64,000 nt of DNA from Amycolatopsis sp. WQ 127309 (GCF_023023025.1 NZ_CP095481.1:1674001-1738000), one strand, 5' to 3'. Positions 1 through 8,743 are shown, counted from the stretch's first letter. Notes: generated from the sequence alone by a model not told the origin. Translations and numbers: made by a program.

Positions 1-921
1 CTGGACGAATACCGCTCCTCGACGCTGTCCACCCTGGTCGTCAACTCGGCGATCGCGCTCGTGGCGACGGCCGCGCTCGCCGTCCTGTTCGGCTGGCTGA
101 TGGCCGGGCGGGCGCTGCGGCCGCTGCACGACATCACCTCGGCCGCGCGCCGGCTCGAAGCGGGCAAGCTCGACCGGCGGATCAACCTCGAAGGCCCACC
201 CGACGAGCTGAAGGAGCTGGCCGACACCTTCGACGGCATGCTCGACCGGCTCGCGGAGTCGTTCGACAGCCAGAAGCGGTTCGTCGCGAACGCCTCCCAC
301 GAGCTGCGGACGCCGCTGGCCGTGCAGCGGACGTTGATCGAGGTCGCGATGGCCGACCCCGACGTCGCGCCCGACCTGCGGAAGCTCGGCACGCACCTGC
401 TCCACACCAACGAGCGCAGCGAGCGGATGATCGAGGGCCTGCTGATCCTGGCCCGCAGCGACCGCGGCCTGACCGCGCGCACGCCGGTCCGCCTCGACCA
501 GGTCGTCGCGGCGGTCGTCCGGGCCACCGCGGCCCAGGCGGAGTCGGCGGGCGTCAAGGTGGAGACCCGCTTCCGGCCGCGCACGGTGGCGGGCGACCCG
601 GTGCTGCTGGAGCGGCTGGTGACGAACCTGGTGGTCAACGCGATCACGTACAACACCAGCGGCGGCTGGGTCTACGTCGAAGTCCGCCGCGACCCGGCCC
701 TGGAGGTCCGCAACTCGGGCGCGGTGGTCCCGCCGGAAGCCGTGCCGACGCTCTTCGAGCCGTTCCGCAGGGTGGCCGGCGCCGAGCGGACCGGCGACAC
801 GCGCAACGCCGGGCTCGGGCTCTCGATCGTCCGTTCGGTCGCCCACGCCCACGGCGGCACCGCCGAGGCCCAGCCGGGCAAGCGCGGCGGGCTCACCGTG
901 ACCGTCCGGCTGCCGTCCTGA
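1..921 (+). CDS. Two-component sensor histidine kinase, 5'-truncated
   Basis: The frame is open from base 1, so the N-terminal sensor part lies outside the window. The visible 306 codons begin in a membrane segment. A HAMP linker follows, then a HisKA dimerisation domain with the H-box HELRTPL (phospho-acceptor His) and a HATPase_c domain with N-box LVTNLVVNAITYN and G-box GLGLSIV. The protein would autophosphorylate in response to an extracytoplasmic cue and pass phosphate to a response regulator, normally encoded just upstream and not visible here. The family is certain; the signal is unknown. Confidence 0.95.
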   Translation: MDEYRSSTLSTLVVNSAIALVATAALAVLFGWLMAGRALRPLHDITSAARRLEAGKLDRRINLEGPPDELKELADTFDGMLDRLAESFDSQKRFVANASHELRTPLAVQRTLIEVAMADPDVAPDLRKLGTHLLHTNERSERMIEGLLILARSDRGLTARTPVRLDQVVAAVVRATAAQAESAGVKVETRFRPRTVAGDPVLLERLVTNLVVNAITYNTSGGWVYVEVRRDPALEVRNSGAVVPPEAVPTLFEPFRRVAGAERTGDTRNAGLGLSIVRSVAHAHGGTAEAQPGKRGGLTVTVRLPS

Positions 922-980
922 GCGGGAACCTCACGACGTCCCACGCGTCCCACTAGTCACACCAGTCCCAGAAACCACAG

Positions 981-998
981 GGCCCAGCGGACTGGGCC
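981..998 (+). terminator. Hairpin downstream of histidine kinase
   Basis: GGCCCAG-CGGA-CTGGGCC forms a perfect 7-bp stem with a tetraloop, 60 bases after the kinase stop. A short T run (TTTT) follows some 14 bases later, so this is a plausible weak terminator. The rest of the 301-base gap 922-1222 should hold the sepH promoter; no other gene is visible in it. Confidence 0.45.
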
Positions 999-1222
999 AG
1001 TCGGAGGAGATTTTGCCGGAACACGCCGAAGCGATCCACTCGATCGTGACTTTGCGTGGTCGGCGTGTCACACGATCGCCGCTGACCTGGGCACGGATGA
1101 TGCGAGAGTCACAAGATGAACAGTGGTCCTTTGGGTGATGACTCGGCGCGCCTCGCACGTCAAGCCGACGCGCCGTTCTAACGTGGGCACCCACAACGGT
1201 GAAGCATCGGGGAAGGCGAACA

Positions 1223-2074
1223 ATGCGCACGCTGCGAGTGGTCGGGTTGCACGAGGACGGTAAGTCCATCGTGTGCGAAGACCCGGCGAGCCGTACGCAA
1301 TTCCTCCTCCCGGCCGATGAGAGACTGCGCGCGGCGGCGCGGGGTGACATCACCCGCCTCGGCCAGATCGAAATCGAGTTGGAGAGCCAGATGCGGCCAC
1401 GCGAGATCCAGGCGCGAATCCGCGCCGGCGAGTCAGTCGAACAGGTCGCGAGCGGCGCCGGGATCTCGGAGCAGCGCGTCGAGCGCTACGCCTACCCCGT
1501 CCTGCTCGAGCGGTCGCGCACGGCCGATCTCGCGCAGAGCGCGCACCCGGTCCGCGAAGACGGCCCGGACGTCCAGACGCTCGGCGAGGTCGTCGCGTAC
1601 GGCTTCGGCGTGCGCGGGCACGACTACTCCCAGGCCACCTGGGACTCCTGGAAGGGCGACGACGGCCGCTGGGTCGTCGTGCTGCGCTGGAAGGCCGGCC
1701 GCTCGGACAACCGCGCGCACTGGGCGTTCGCCCCGGGAGCGCACGGCGGCACGGTGACGGCGCTCGACGAGAACGCCGAGGTCCTGCTCGACCCCAACGC
1801 CTACCGCCCGCCCCGGACGGTCCGCGCGCTCAACCCGGCCCGCGACGCGGAGTTCCAGCCGACGCTGGACTCGGTGCCGCCGGACCACGCCGAGCTGCCG
1901 GCCGCCGAGCCGGACCCGGACGACGACACCCGCGAGATCCCCCGCGTCCCGGCCGACCCCGAAGAGGAGACGGCCACCGCGGAGGAGCCCGTGCGCCCGA
2001 AGGCCAAAAAGAACCACCCGATCGTGCCGTCCTGGGAGGACGTGCTGCTCGGGGTCCGCTCGCAGCGCGGTTAG
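1223..2074 (+). CDS. sepH: Septation protein SepH (DUF3071)
   Basis: This 283-residue protein begins MRTLRVVGLHEDGKS and matches the SepH/DUF3071 family. SepH is an actinobacterial cell-division factor known to bind FtsZ and stimulate its assembly. The conserved N-terminal domain covers about residues 1-100 and includes a helix-turn-helix-like segment (about 70-95, SVEQVASGAGISEQRVERYA). The C-terminal third is acidic and proline-rich and ends in a basic segment (PKAKKNHPIVPSWEDVLLG), the usual SepH plan. ATG 1223 is chosen because GGAAGG stands 6 bases upstream; an in-frame GTG at 1199 lacks a site. A DUF2537 and a TrmH gene follow downstream, as next to the mycobacterial sepH. Confidence 0.93.
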   Translation: MRTLRVVGLHEDGKSIVCEDPASRTQFLLPADERLRAAARGDITRLGQIEIELESQMRPREIQARIRAGESVEQVASGAGISEQRVERYAYPVLLERSRTADLAQSAHPVREDGPDVQTLGEVVAYGFGVRGHDYSQATWDSWKGDDGRWVVVLRWKAGRSDNRAHWAFAPGAHGGTVTALDENAEVLLDPNAYRPPRTVRALNPARDAEFQPTLDSVPPDHAELPAAEPDPDDDTREIPRVPADPEEETATAEEPVRPKAKKNHPIVPSWEDVLLGVRSQRG

Positions 2075-2077
2075 GCC

Positions 2078-2431
2078 CTACTCGACCAGCGCGGCGAGCG
2101 ACTTCGGTGCGACCAGGCGGTAGGCGTCGCGCACGATCCGGTCGACCTCGGCCCAGTCGACGTCGACGTCCAGCCGCACCCCCAGCCACCCGCGGTGCCC
2201 GACGTAGGGCGGCCGGAAGAACCGCTCCGGCTCGGTGCGCACCAGCTCCTCCTGCACCCCGGCCGCCGCCGGGCACCAGAAGGCGAGCCGGCCGTCGTCG
2301 TGGTGGTGGTTCGCGAAGCTGACGAAGGTCTTCTTGCCCCGCACGAACCACGTCGGCTCGCCGTGGCTGTCCCGCTCGCTCGCCTCCGGCAGCGCGAGAC
2401 ACAACTTCCGCAACGCGTCCAGCTGCTCCAT
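2078..2431 (-). CDS. MmcQ/YjbR family protein
   Basis: This 117-residue protein has the YjbR/MmcQ fold signature: an N-terminal LRKLCLALPEASE helix, a central FVRGKKTFVSF strand pair, and RGWLGVRLD near the C-terminus. The family adopts a CyaY-like fold of unknown biochemical role. It is convergent with sepH, 3 bases from its stop. The -10-like GATACT ends 6 bases before the ATG and no Shine-Dalgarno is visible, so the mRNA may be leaderless. Confidence 0.85.
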   Translation of the reverse strand: MEQLDALRKLCLALPEASERDSHGEPTWFVRGKKTFVSFANHHHDDGRLAFWCPAAAGVQEELVRTEPERFFRPPYVGHRGWLGVRLDVDVDWAEVDRIVRDAYRLVAPKSLAALVE

Positions 2432-2450
2432 CGCGCCAGTATCCCCTGCG

Positions 2451-3071
2451 TCAGGCGCCGCTGAAGACGATGACCAGCACGCCGATCCACGCGATCAGCA
2501 CGCCGCCCGCCGCGCCGTAGGCGGCCCAGCGCAGGATCGGGGTGCGGCGGATCAGCCACAGCGACGGCGCGATCCCGGCCGTCACCACCACCGACGCCAC
2601 CAGGGCCAGCCAGCTGCTGGTCTCGCGCGCGAGCGTCGTCGCCAGCGCCAGCATCGCCACCACGACCACGGCCGCGATGAACGCGGAGACGATCAGCCCG
2701 GTGACCCACGGGGTGGGCTCGCCAGGCGGCCCCGGCGGGCCGAGCACCGTCCGGACCAGCTTCCGGCCGGTTTCGGGCTGGCGCGGCGGCGGCTCGACGA
2801 CGGTGTCGGCGCCGGTCACCGGGTCCACGAACCGCACGGCCGTGCCCATCACCGCGGCCAGCCGGCCGGCCAGCTGACGGCCGCGCTGCGAGACGACGGA
2901 GGCCGCCTCCGCACCGGGGTCGGCGGACACGGCGGAGGCCACCCGCGCCCACTCGTGCAGGGCCTGCGCCAGGTCCCCGCCGATCGCGAGCTTGTACGGA
3001 TCCACCTCGCGCGCCTGGTCGCCACCGGGTCCGGCCAGCACCGCGCGCTCACCGCGGATCCGCAGCTCCAT
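2451..3071 (-). CDS. DUF2537 membrane protein
   Basis: A 206-residue protein. The soluble N-terminal part (about 1-110) opens with ELRIRGERAVLAG and contains DPYKLAIGGDLAQALHEWARVA, typical of DUF2537. The C-terminal half holds three or four hydrophobic helices (about 120-145, 150-172, 180-203). The function is unknown. Its place between a TrmH methyltransferase and sepH matches the mycobacterial order, where the equivalent is Rv0882 by my recollection. Confidence 0.8.
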   Translation of the reverse strand: MELRIRGERAVLAGPGGDQAREVDPYKLAIGGDLAQALHEWARVASAVSADPGAEAASVVSQRGRQLAGRLAAVMGTAVRFVDPVTGADTVVEPPPRQPETGRKLVRTVLGPPGPPGEPTPWVTGLIVSAFIAAVVVVAMLALATTLARETSSWLALVASVVVTAGIAPSLWLIRRTPILRWAAYGAAGGVLIAWIGVLVIVFSGA

Positions 3072-3122
3072 GGGGTCCTTTCGCGCCGGCGGGGTCAGCC
3101 GAGAACAGAGATCGCCGTCACC

Positions 3123-3929
3123 TTAGTCACCCGGGACCAGTTCGTAGAACGCCACGGCGGCGGCCGTCGCGATATTGAGGGAGTCGACTCCGGCGGGCAT
3201 GGGTATCCGGACCGCGTGATCAGCAGCCGCGAGCGCCGTCTCGGTCAGTCCGGGCCCTTCCGCGCCGAACAGCAGAGCCACCGGACCCGGCACGCGCTCG
3301 CGCAGCTCGCGCAGCGGGACCGAGCCCGACCGCGGGGTGAACGCGGCGACGGCGAACCCGCGCGCCCGCAGGTCGTGGAGCCCGCCCGGCCAGTCCGTCA
3401 GGTACCCGAAGGGGACGCGCAGGACGTGTCCCATGGACACGCGCACGCTGCGCCGGTACAGCGGGTCGGAGCAGCCGGGACCGAGCAGCACGCCGTCGAC
3501 GCCGAGCGCGGCCGCGTTGCGGAAGAGCGCGCCGAGGTTTTCGTGGTCCCCCACGCCTTCCAGCACGGCGATCGCGCCGGCCCCGGCCACGACGTCGGAT
3601 ACCGGCAGCGACGCCGGCCGGTCGGCGATCGCGAGGATGCCGCGGTTGAGGTGGAAGCCGACGACGTCGGCCATCACCTCCGCCGAAGTGACGTACTGGG
3701 GCGCGTCCGTCCCGGCCAGGTCGTCCGCCAGCTCGGCGAACCGCCGTTCGACGCCCAGAAGCGCGCGCACGGGGTACCGGGACGCCAGCAGCCGCGACAC
3801 CACGACGGTGCCCTCGGCGATCACGAGTCCCTTGCCACCAGGGCGGTCCGGACGCCGGTCCGCAGTGGACAGGTCGCGGAAGTCGTCGAGTCGCGGGTCA
3901 TCCCGGTCATCGGTGTGGATCACGGCCAT
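3123..3929 (-). CDS. TrmH/SpoU-family RNA 2'-O-methyltransferase
   Basis: A 268-residue SPOUT methyltransferase. The N-terminal substrate-binding domain is about residues 1-105. The knotted C-terminal AdoMet domain carries the three SpoU motifs: ENLGALFRNAAALGVDGVLL, LLFGAEGPGL and IPMPAGVDSLNIATAAAVAFYE. It should methylate a ribose 2'-OH in rRNA or tRNA; the target cannot be read from sequence. It ends about 50 bases before DUF2537 and may share its transcript. Confidence 0.9.
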   Translation of the reverse strand: MAVIHTDDRDDPRLDDFRDLSTADRRPDRPGGKGLVIAEGTVVVSRLLASRYPVRALLGVERRFAELADDLAGTDAPQYVTSAEVMADVVGFHLNRGILAIADRPASLPVSDVVAGAGAIAVLEGVGDHENLGALFRNAAALGVDGVLLGPGCSDPLYRRSVRVSMGHVLRVPFGYLTDWPGGLHDLRARGFAVAAFTPRSGSVPLRELRERVPGPVALLFGAEGPGLTETALAAADHAVRIPMPAGVDSLNIATAAAVAFYELVPGD

Positions 3930-4141
3930 CCGCCCAGTCTGTCATCCGCTTGCCGGGTCGCTCACTGGTCCGAACGTCCACGCCACTCTGGTACGAACGG
4001 GTTCAATTTGCTGTCGGTCAACTCCCGGTGACGGAGAGCACCAGTTTGGCCGCTAGCACGGATTCAACCGCTGTGAAACGGTTATCCGCCGGGAACCTGA
4101 AACACGTACTAGTTCCACGCCGACGCGAAGCAGGGATGGTC

Positions 4142-5641
4142 ATGGGGATGGACCTGGCGGCTCAACCGTTCAACACGCTCGACCGAGGACGGTACCGCCG
4201 CAAGGTGCAGCGCTGTCTCGACACCTTGGCCCGGATGCTCACCGACGGCAGTTTTTCCTTCCCCCGCAAGAACATCGGGCTCGAGGTGGAGCTGAACCTG
4301 GTCGACCGCGAGCTACGGCCGTCGATGACGAACACCGCGGTGCTGGAAGCGCTGGACGACCCGTCGTTCACCACCGAGCTGGGGCAGCACAACCTGGAGC
4401 TGAACGTGCCGCCGCGGCCGCTGGCCGGCGATTCCGCGCTCCAATTGGAAGACGACCTCCGCGCGTACCTGAGCACGGCGTCGGCGAAAGCCGGGGACAA
4501 CGGGTCGGCGCTGGCCATGATCGGCATCCTGCCGACGTTGAAGCACGAGCACTTCGACCAGAAATGGCTCACCAACAAATCGCGGTACGTCACGCTGAAC
4601 GACCAGATCTTCGCGGCGCGCGGCGAACGGACCGTGCTGGCGATGGAGGGCGCGCCGCTGCCGGGCCAGCAACCGGAACGCCTGCGCAGCTATGCGGAAT
4701 CCATTCTTCCGGAAGCCGCGTGCACGAGCGTGCAGCTGCACTTGCAGGTGGCGCCGGAGGAGTTCGCCGCCCACTGGAACGCCGCGCAGTGCCTGGCCGG
4801 GCTGCAGATCGCGCTCGCCACGAACTCGCCGTTCCTGCTGGGCAAGGCGCTCTGGCAGGAGACGCGCATCCCGCTGTTCCTGCAGGCGACCGACACCCGC
4901 CCGGAAGAGCTGAAGAACCAGGGCGTCCGGCCGCGGGTGTGGTTCGGCGAGCGCTGGATCACGTCGATCTTCGACCTGTTCGAGGAGAACGTCCGCTACT
5001 TCCCCGGTCTGCTCCCGGAAACCGACGCCGAGGACCCGATCGAGGCGCTCGACGCCGGTCAGGCGCCGAAGCTCACCGAGCTGCGGATGCACAACGGCAC
5101 CATCTGGCGCTGGAACCGGCCGGTGTACGACGTCGTCGACGGCCTGCCGCACCTGCGCATCGAGAACCGCATCCTGCCCGCCGGGCCGACGGTCGTCGAC
5201 ACCGTGGCGAACGCGGCGTTCTTCTACGGCGCCCAGCGCGCGCTCGCCGAGGCGGAACGCCCGGTGTGGAGCCAGATGTCGTTCCAGGCGGCGGAGGAGA
5301 ACCTGTACGCGGGCGCGCGCCGCGGCTTCGAGGCGCAGCTGTACTGGCCGGGCATCGGCTGGATCCCGCCGGACGAGCTCGCGCTGCGCGTGCTGCTCCC
5401 GCTGGCCCACGAGGGGCTGCGCGCTTCCGACGTCTCCGACGAGGCTCGCGAGCGCTACCTCGGGATCATCGAGCAGCGGTGCCTCGCGCGGCGGACCGGG
5501 GCGACTTGGCAGCGCGACTTCGTCGTGCACGCGCAGGAGCACGGGCTCGACCGGGAGGCGGCGCTGACCCGGATGCTCGGGCGCTACCTGGAGCTCTCGG
5601 AAGCGGGCGAGCCCGTGCACACGTGGCCCGTGGCCGATTAG
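4142..5641 (+). CDS. Glutamate-cysteine ligase family 2 (GCS2) protein
   Basis: About 499 residues with GCS2 features: the N-terminal NIGLEVELNLVDRELRPS, GQHNLELNVPP, a central LQVAPEEFAAHWNAAQ, and the C-terminal MHNGTIWRWNRPVYD and LRIENRILPAGPTVVD. Family members make gamma-glutamylcysteine or related gamma-glutamyl amides. Actinobacteria generally use mycothiol, so the true product is uncertain. Three in-frame ATGs lie at 4136, 4142 and 4148; 4142 is favoured by GCAGGGA just upstream. The reading frame is open further upstream without a good start. Neighbouring genes concern heme and oxidative stress, consistent with a redox role. Confidence 0.82.
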   Translation: MGMDLAAQPFNTLDRGRYRRKVQRCLDTLARMLTDGSFSFPRKNIGLEVELNLVDRELRPSMTNTAVLEALDDPSFTTELGQHNLELNVPPRPLAGDSALQLEDDLRAYLSTASAKAGDNGSALAMIGILPTLKHEHFDQKWLTNKSRYVTLNDQIFAARGERTVLAMEGAPLPGQQPERLRSYAESILPEAACTSVQLHLQVAPEEFAAHWNAAQCLAGLQIALATNSPFLLGKALWQETRIPLFLQATDTRPEELKNQGVRPRVWFGERWITSIFDLFEENVRYFPGLLPETDAEDPIEALDAGQAPKLTELRMHNGTIWRWNRPVYDVVDGLPHLRIENRILPAGPTVVDTVANAAFFYGAQRALAEAERPVWSQMSFQAAEENLYAGARRGFEAQLYWPGIGWIPPDELALRVLLPLAHEGLRASDVSDEARERYLGIIEQRCLARRTGATWQRDFVVHAQEHGLDREAALTRMLGRYLELSEAGEPVHTWPVAD

Positions 5642-5650
5642 CCTGGGCCG

Positions 5651-6250
5651 ATGCCGAAGATTCTCGGTGGGTCACTGGAGGCGCATCGCCGTGAGGTCCG
5701 CGCGCGCGTCTTCGACGTCCTGCGCGCCCAGCTGTACGAACGCGGCTTCGACGCGATCTCGCTCACCGGCGTCGCCGCGGCCGCCGGCGTCGGCCGGAGC
5801 GCGCTGTACAACCACTTCCCCGACAAGGAGAGCCTGCTCGTCGCCTTCGTCGAGGACGAGGCCGCCCGGTACGTCACCCGGCTGACCGACGCCGTCGAGG
5901 CCCAGGCCGACCCGGTGGACCAGCTCGCCACGTTCGTCCGGCTCCAGCTGCGGGTGCTGGCCGAGTACCACATGCCGCCGGGCACGGCGCTCGCGTCGGC
6001 GCTGGCCCCCGCGGCGTACCGGCGGATCAGCGCGCACGCCGACCCGATCACCGACCGGCTGCGCGCGATCCTCGCCGGCGGCGTCGACCTGGGGCGCTGG
6101 CCGGCCGAGGACCCGGACGTCCTGATCGCCATGATCACCGCCGCGCTCGGCAACCGGGCGCTGGTCGAGGGGCCGCCGGAGCAGCGCGACGACGTCGTCG
6201 AAGCCGCCGTCCGGTTCGTGCTGCGCGCGGTCGGGACGGCGAAAATTTAG
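5651..6250 (+). CDS. TetR-family regulator
   Basis: This 199-residue protein has an N-terminal TetR helix-turn-helix (about residues 20-55, ending in VGRSALYNHFPDKESLL) and an all-helical ligand domain. A -10-like TAGCCT (5639-5644) overlaps the preceding gene's stop and ends 6 bases before the ATG, so it probably has its own leaderless promoter. It lies directly before heme oxygenase, whose promoter holds the dyad CTGACA-GTG-TGTCAG (6286-6300). That dyad is a plausible binding site for this protein (inference). The last codon overlaps the iron box. Confidence 0.88.
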   Translation: MPKILGGSLEAHRREVRARVFDVLRAQLYERGFDAISLTGVAAAAGVGRSALYNHFPDKESLLVAFVEDEAARYVTRLTDAVEAQADPVDQLATFVRLQLRVLAEYHMPPGTALASALAPAAYRRISAHADPITDRLRAILAGGVDLGRWPAEDPDVLIAMITAALGNRALVEGPPEQRDDVVEAAVRFVLRAVGTAKI

Positions 6251-6300
6251 GGTAGCCTTACCGCTGGTTATGGCTTAGGCTCTTTCTGACAGTGTGTCAG
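6247..6300 (+). promoter_or_regulatory. Heme oxygenase promoter: IdeR/DtxR iron box plus dyad
   Basis: Bases 6247-6265 start TTAGGGTAGCCTTACC and fit the IdeR/DmdR consensus (TWAGGTWAGSCTWACCTWA) over the core. The box covers the -35 region of a promoter whose -10 is TAGGCT at 6276-6281. A separate perfect dyad, CTGACA-GTG-TGTCAG, sits at 6286-6300 around the expected transcription start. Together they suggest iron repression and a second repressor, perhaps the upstream TetR. Confidence 0.65.
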
Positions 6301-6322
6301 ATCGATCGCCGGGAGGCCTTCC

Positions 6323-6991
6323 ATGTCGGTGACCACGGACCTCGACACCCGTCCGTTCTCGGCGACCCTGCGCGCCTCGACGCTGCAGGTGCACGAGAAG
6401 GCGAACTACTCGACGTACATGCGCGCGCTGCTGGGCGGCGAGCTGTCCCAGGACGGCTACACCCAGCTGGCGATCCAGTACTACTTCATCTACAGCGCGA
6501 TCGAAGCCGCCAGCGACCGGATGACCGGCGACCCGGTCGGCGGCGAGTTCGTCTTCGACGCGCTCCGCCGGCTGCCGAGCCTGGAGCGCGACCTGGCGCA
6601 CCTCGTCGGCCCGGACTGGCGCTCGACGATCACGCCGCTGGCGTCGACCCGGGCGTACGTCGCGCGCGTCGAAGAGGCGTCCGCGTGGGCCGGCGGCTAC
6701 GTCGCCCACCACTACACGCGCTACCTGGGCGACATCGCGGGCGGCCAGGCCATCCGCCGCCTGCTGGAGAAGACGTACGACGTCGCCGACGCGGGCACGC
6801 TCTTCTACCACTTCGAGGGCATCGGCAGCGCCCCTAAGTTCCGCGACGGCTACCGCGCGAAGCTGGACAACGCGCCCTGGACCGACGCCGAGCGCGCCCG
6901 GGTGATCGACGAGACGCTGGTGGCGTTCGAGTGCAACGTCGCGGTGTTCGACGAGCTGGCCCAGCGGCTGACCGAGTTCCGCACGGCCTGA
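6323..6991 (+). CDS. Heme oxygenase (biliverdin-producing)
   Basis: This 222-residue protein matches bacterial HmuO-type heme oxygenase. The proximal heme ligand is His24 in LQVHEKANYSTYM, and the distal-helix glycines are in YLGDIAGGQAIRRLL. It would cleave heme to biliverdin, CO and Fe2+ for iron recovery. A GGGAGG site precedes the ATG. The iron box in its promoter fits IdeR repression when iron is ample. No heme importer is encoded in the window. Confidence 0.93.
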   Translation: MSVTTDLDTRPFSATLRASTLQVHEKANYSTYMRALLGGELSQDGYTQLAIQYYFIYSAIEAASDRMTGDPVGGEFVFDALRRLPSLERDLAHLVGPDWRSTITPLASTRAYVARVEEASAWAGGYVAHHYTRYLGDIAGGQAIRRLLEKTYDVADAGTLFYHFEGIGSAPKFRDGYRAKLDNAPWTDAERARVIDETLVAFECNVAVFDELAQRLTEFRTA

Positions 6992-7011
6992 ATGACCGTC
7001 GTCACAGCACC

Positions 7012-7042
7012 TTGACCTCGACTTAAGTCCAGGTTGCAGGCT
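7012..7042 (+). promoter_or_regulatory. MerR-type promoter upstream of sodA
   Basis: The -35 TTGACC (7012-7017) and -10 CAGGCT (7037-7042) are separated by 19 bases, longer than normal. The spacer holds a dyad at 7015-7034 (ACCTCGACTT / AAGTCCAGGT). A long spacer with a centred dyad is the hallmark of MerR-family activated promoters such as SoxR. The leader to the sodA ATG would be about 137 bases. A second -10-like TAGGTT lies nearer the gene, at about 7144. Confidence 0.6.
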
Positions 7043-7185
7043 CGGTTTCGGGTGGTGCGCCCCCGGGTACGCCACTGTCGAACCGTCGTCCCACGCAGTG
7101 ACGACGAGCCGCCCCCGCTCGCCGCGAGCGGCCGTGTGCTACTAGGTTCGGTACCGGAAACTTGTCGAAGACAGAAGGAGGGCCA

Positions 7186-7809
7186 ATGGCCCGCTACGAG
7201 CTCCCCGATCTCGACTACGACTACAGCGCCCTGGCGCCCCACATCTCCGGCGAGATCAACGAGCTGCACCACAGCAAGCACCACGCGACCTACGTCAAGG
7301 GCGCGAACGACACCCTCGACAAGATCGCGGAAGCCCGCGACGCCGGGGACTTCGGTGGCATCGTCGGTCTCGAGACGACGCTGGCCTTCAACCTGGCCGG
7401 CCACGCCAACCACGTCGTGTGGTGGAAGATCCTGTCGCCGGAAGGCGGCGACAAGCCGACCGGCGAGCTGGCCGCCGCGATCGACGAGGCCTTCGGCTCC
7501 TTCGACAAGTTCAAGGCGCAGTTCACCGCCGTGTCGACGACGATCCAGGGCAACGGCTGGGGCGCGCTCTCCTGGGACCCGATCGGCAAGACGCTGATCA
7601 CCCAGCAGCTGCGCGACCACCACAACAACCTGATCCTGCCGACGGTGCCGATCCTGCTGGTCGACGTCTGGGAGCACGCGTTCTACCTCGACTACAAGAA
7701 CGTGAAGCCGAAGTACGTCGAGGCCCTGTGGAACATCTTCAACTGGGCCGAGATCAGCAAGCGCTTCGACAACGCCGTCGCCGGCGGCAACGGCCTGCTG
7801 CTCGGCTGA
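7186..7809 (+). CDS. sodA: Superoxide dismutase, Fe/Mn family
   Basis: A 207-residue protein with all metal ligands at canonical positions: His28, His76, Asp160 and His164 ([11 protein letters not shown]). His145 lies in QLRDHHNN, where mycobacterial iron enzymes also have His. It dismutates superoxide to H2O2 and O2. There is no signal peptide. The ATG follows a strong AAGGAGG. A MerR-type promoter lies upstream and a rho-independent terminator follows the stop. Confidence 0.97.
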   Translation: MARYELPDLDYDYSALAPHISGEINELHHSKHHATYVKGANDTLDKIAEARDAGDFGGIVGLETTLAFNLAGHANHVVWWKILSPEGGDKPTGELAAAIDEAFGSFDKFKAQFTAVSTTIQGNGWGALSWDPIGKTLITQQLRDHHNNLILPTVPILLVDVWEHAFYLDYKNVKPKYVEALWNIFNWAEISKRFDNAVAGGNGLLLG

Positions 7810-7826
7810 GCACGCGGTTCGCGAGC

Positions 7827-7856
7827 GGGGTCCTCCACTGTGGAGGGCCCCGTTTT
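7827..7856 (+). terminator. Rho-independent terminator after sodA
   Basis: GGGGTCCTCCA pairs with TGGAGGGCCCC (one G-U pair) around a CTG loop and is followed by GTTTT. It starts 17 bases after the sodA stop. Confidence 0.8.
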
Positions 7857-7875
7857 CCGTTCCGGGTGAATTAAC

Positions 7876-7912
7876 TTGACCTCGAGTGCGGTCGAGGTGT
7901 TTGGCTTGGGGC
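7876..7912 (+). promoter_or_regulatory. MerR-type promoter of the N-acetyltransferase gene
   Basis: The -35 TTGACC (7876-7881) is followed by a 19-base spacer and the -10 TTGGCT (7901-7906). The dyad at 7879-7898 has perfect 7-bp arms, ACCTCGA and TCGAGGT. The start codon is 6 bases after the -10, so the transcript should be leaderless. The dyad closely matches the one before sodA, so the same regulator probably acts at both. Confidence 0.62.
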
Positions 7913-8716
7913 ATGGACGTTGACGCGTATCTGGCCCGGCTGGGCGTCGCATGGCCCGCGGCGGCCGACCTCGCGACCCTGCGCACCCTGCAGGAACGCC
8001 ACCTGGCGGCGGTCCCCTTCGAAAACCTGAGCGTCCACCTCGGCGAGCCGATCGAGCTCACCGAAGAGGCGCTGTTCACCAAGATCGTGGAGCGGCGCCG
8101 CGGCGGGTTCTGCTACGAGCTCAACGGCCTGTTCGCCGCCCTGCTGCGCGAGCTCGGCTACGACGCTTCCCTGCGCGCGGCCCAGGTCTTCCGCCCGGAC
8201 GGCTCGCTAGGCCCGCCCCTGGACCACGCGGCGGTCGTCGTCGAGCTCGACGAGCCGTGGCTGCTCGACGTCGGCTTCGGCCGGTTCTCCCGGCACCCGC
8301 TGCGCCTGTCCGGAGTGGATGCGCAGAGCGACCCCGAAGGCGACTTCCTGCTGCTGGACGCGCCGCACGGCGACGTGGACGTGCTCATGGACGGGAAGCC
8401 GCAGTACCGCCTGGAACGCCGTCCGCGCCCGCTCGCGGACTTCGTACCGATGGCGTGGTGGCAGTCGACGTCCCCGGAGTCGCACTTCACGCGTTCGCTG
8501 ACGTGCTCCCGCCCGACGTCCCAGGGCCGCGTGACGCTCTCGGGCGCCAAGCTGATCGAGACGGTGGACGGCGTCCGCCACGAGGTCCCCCTGACCGGCG
8601 ACGACGCGATCCGCGCGGCCTACCGGGTGTACTTCGGGATGGCGTTGCAGCGCCTGCCCACGCTGCCGGGTGAGAACCCCTTGACGAGCCCTTCGCTCAG
8701 CCCGACACTGCCGTGA
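7913..8716 (+). CDS. nat: Arylamine N-acetyltransferase
   Basis: A 267-residue NAT. The catalytic triad is visible as Cys67 (RRGGFCYELN), His105 (LDHAAVV) and Asp119 (LLDVGFG). It transfers an acyl group from an acyl-CoA to arylamines, hydrazines or related substrates. The mycobacterial relative is linked to isoniazid acetylation and lipid metabolism. ATG 7913 aligns with the family start and follows the MerR-type promoter. A strong terminator lies downstream, so it is probably monocistronic. Confidence 0.95.
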   Translation: MDVDAYLARLGVAWPAAADLATLRTLQERHLAAVPFENLSVHLGEPIELTEEALFTKIVERRRGGFCYELNGLFAALLRELGYDASLRAAQVFRPDGSLGPPLDHAAVVVELDEPWLLDVGFGRFSRHPLRLSGVDAQSDPEGDFLLLDAPHGDVDVLMDGKPQYRLERRPRPLADFVPMAWWQSTSPESHFTRSLTCSRPTSQGRVTLSGAKLIETVDGVRHEVPLTGDDAIRAAYRVYFGMALQRLPTLPGENPLTSPSLSPTLP

Positions 8717-8743
8717 CCCGCACGTGAACAGCGCTGTCAATGA

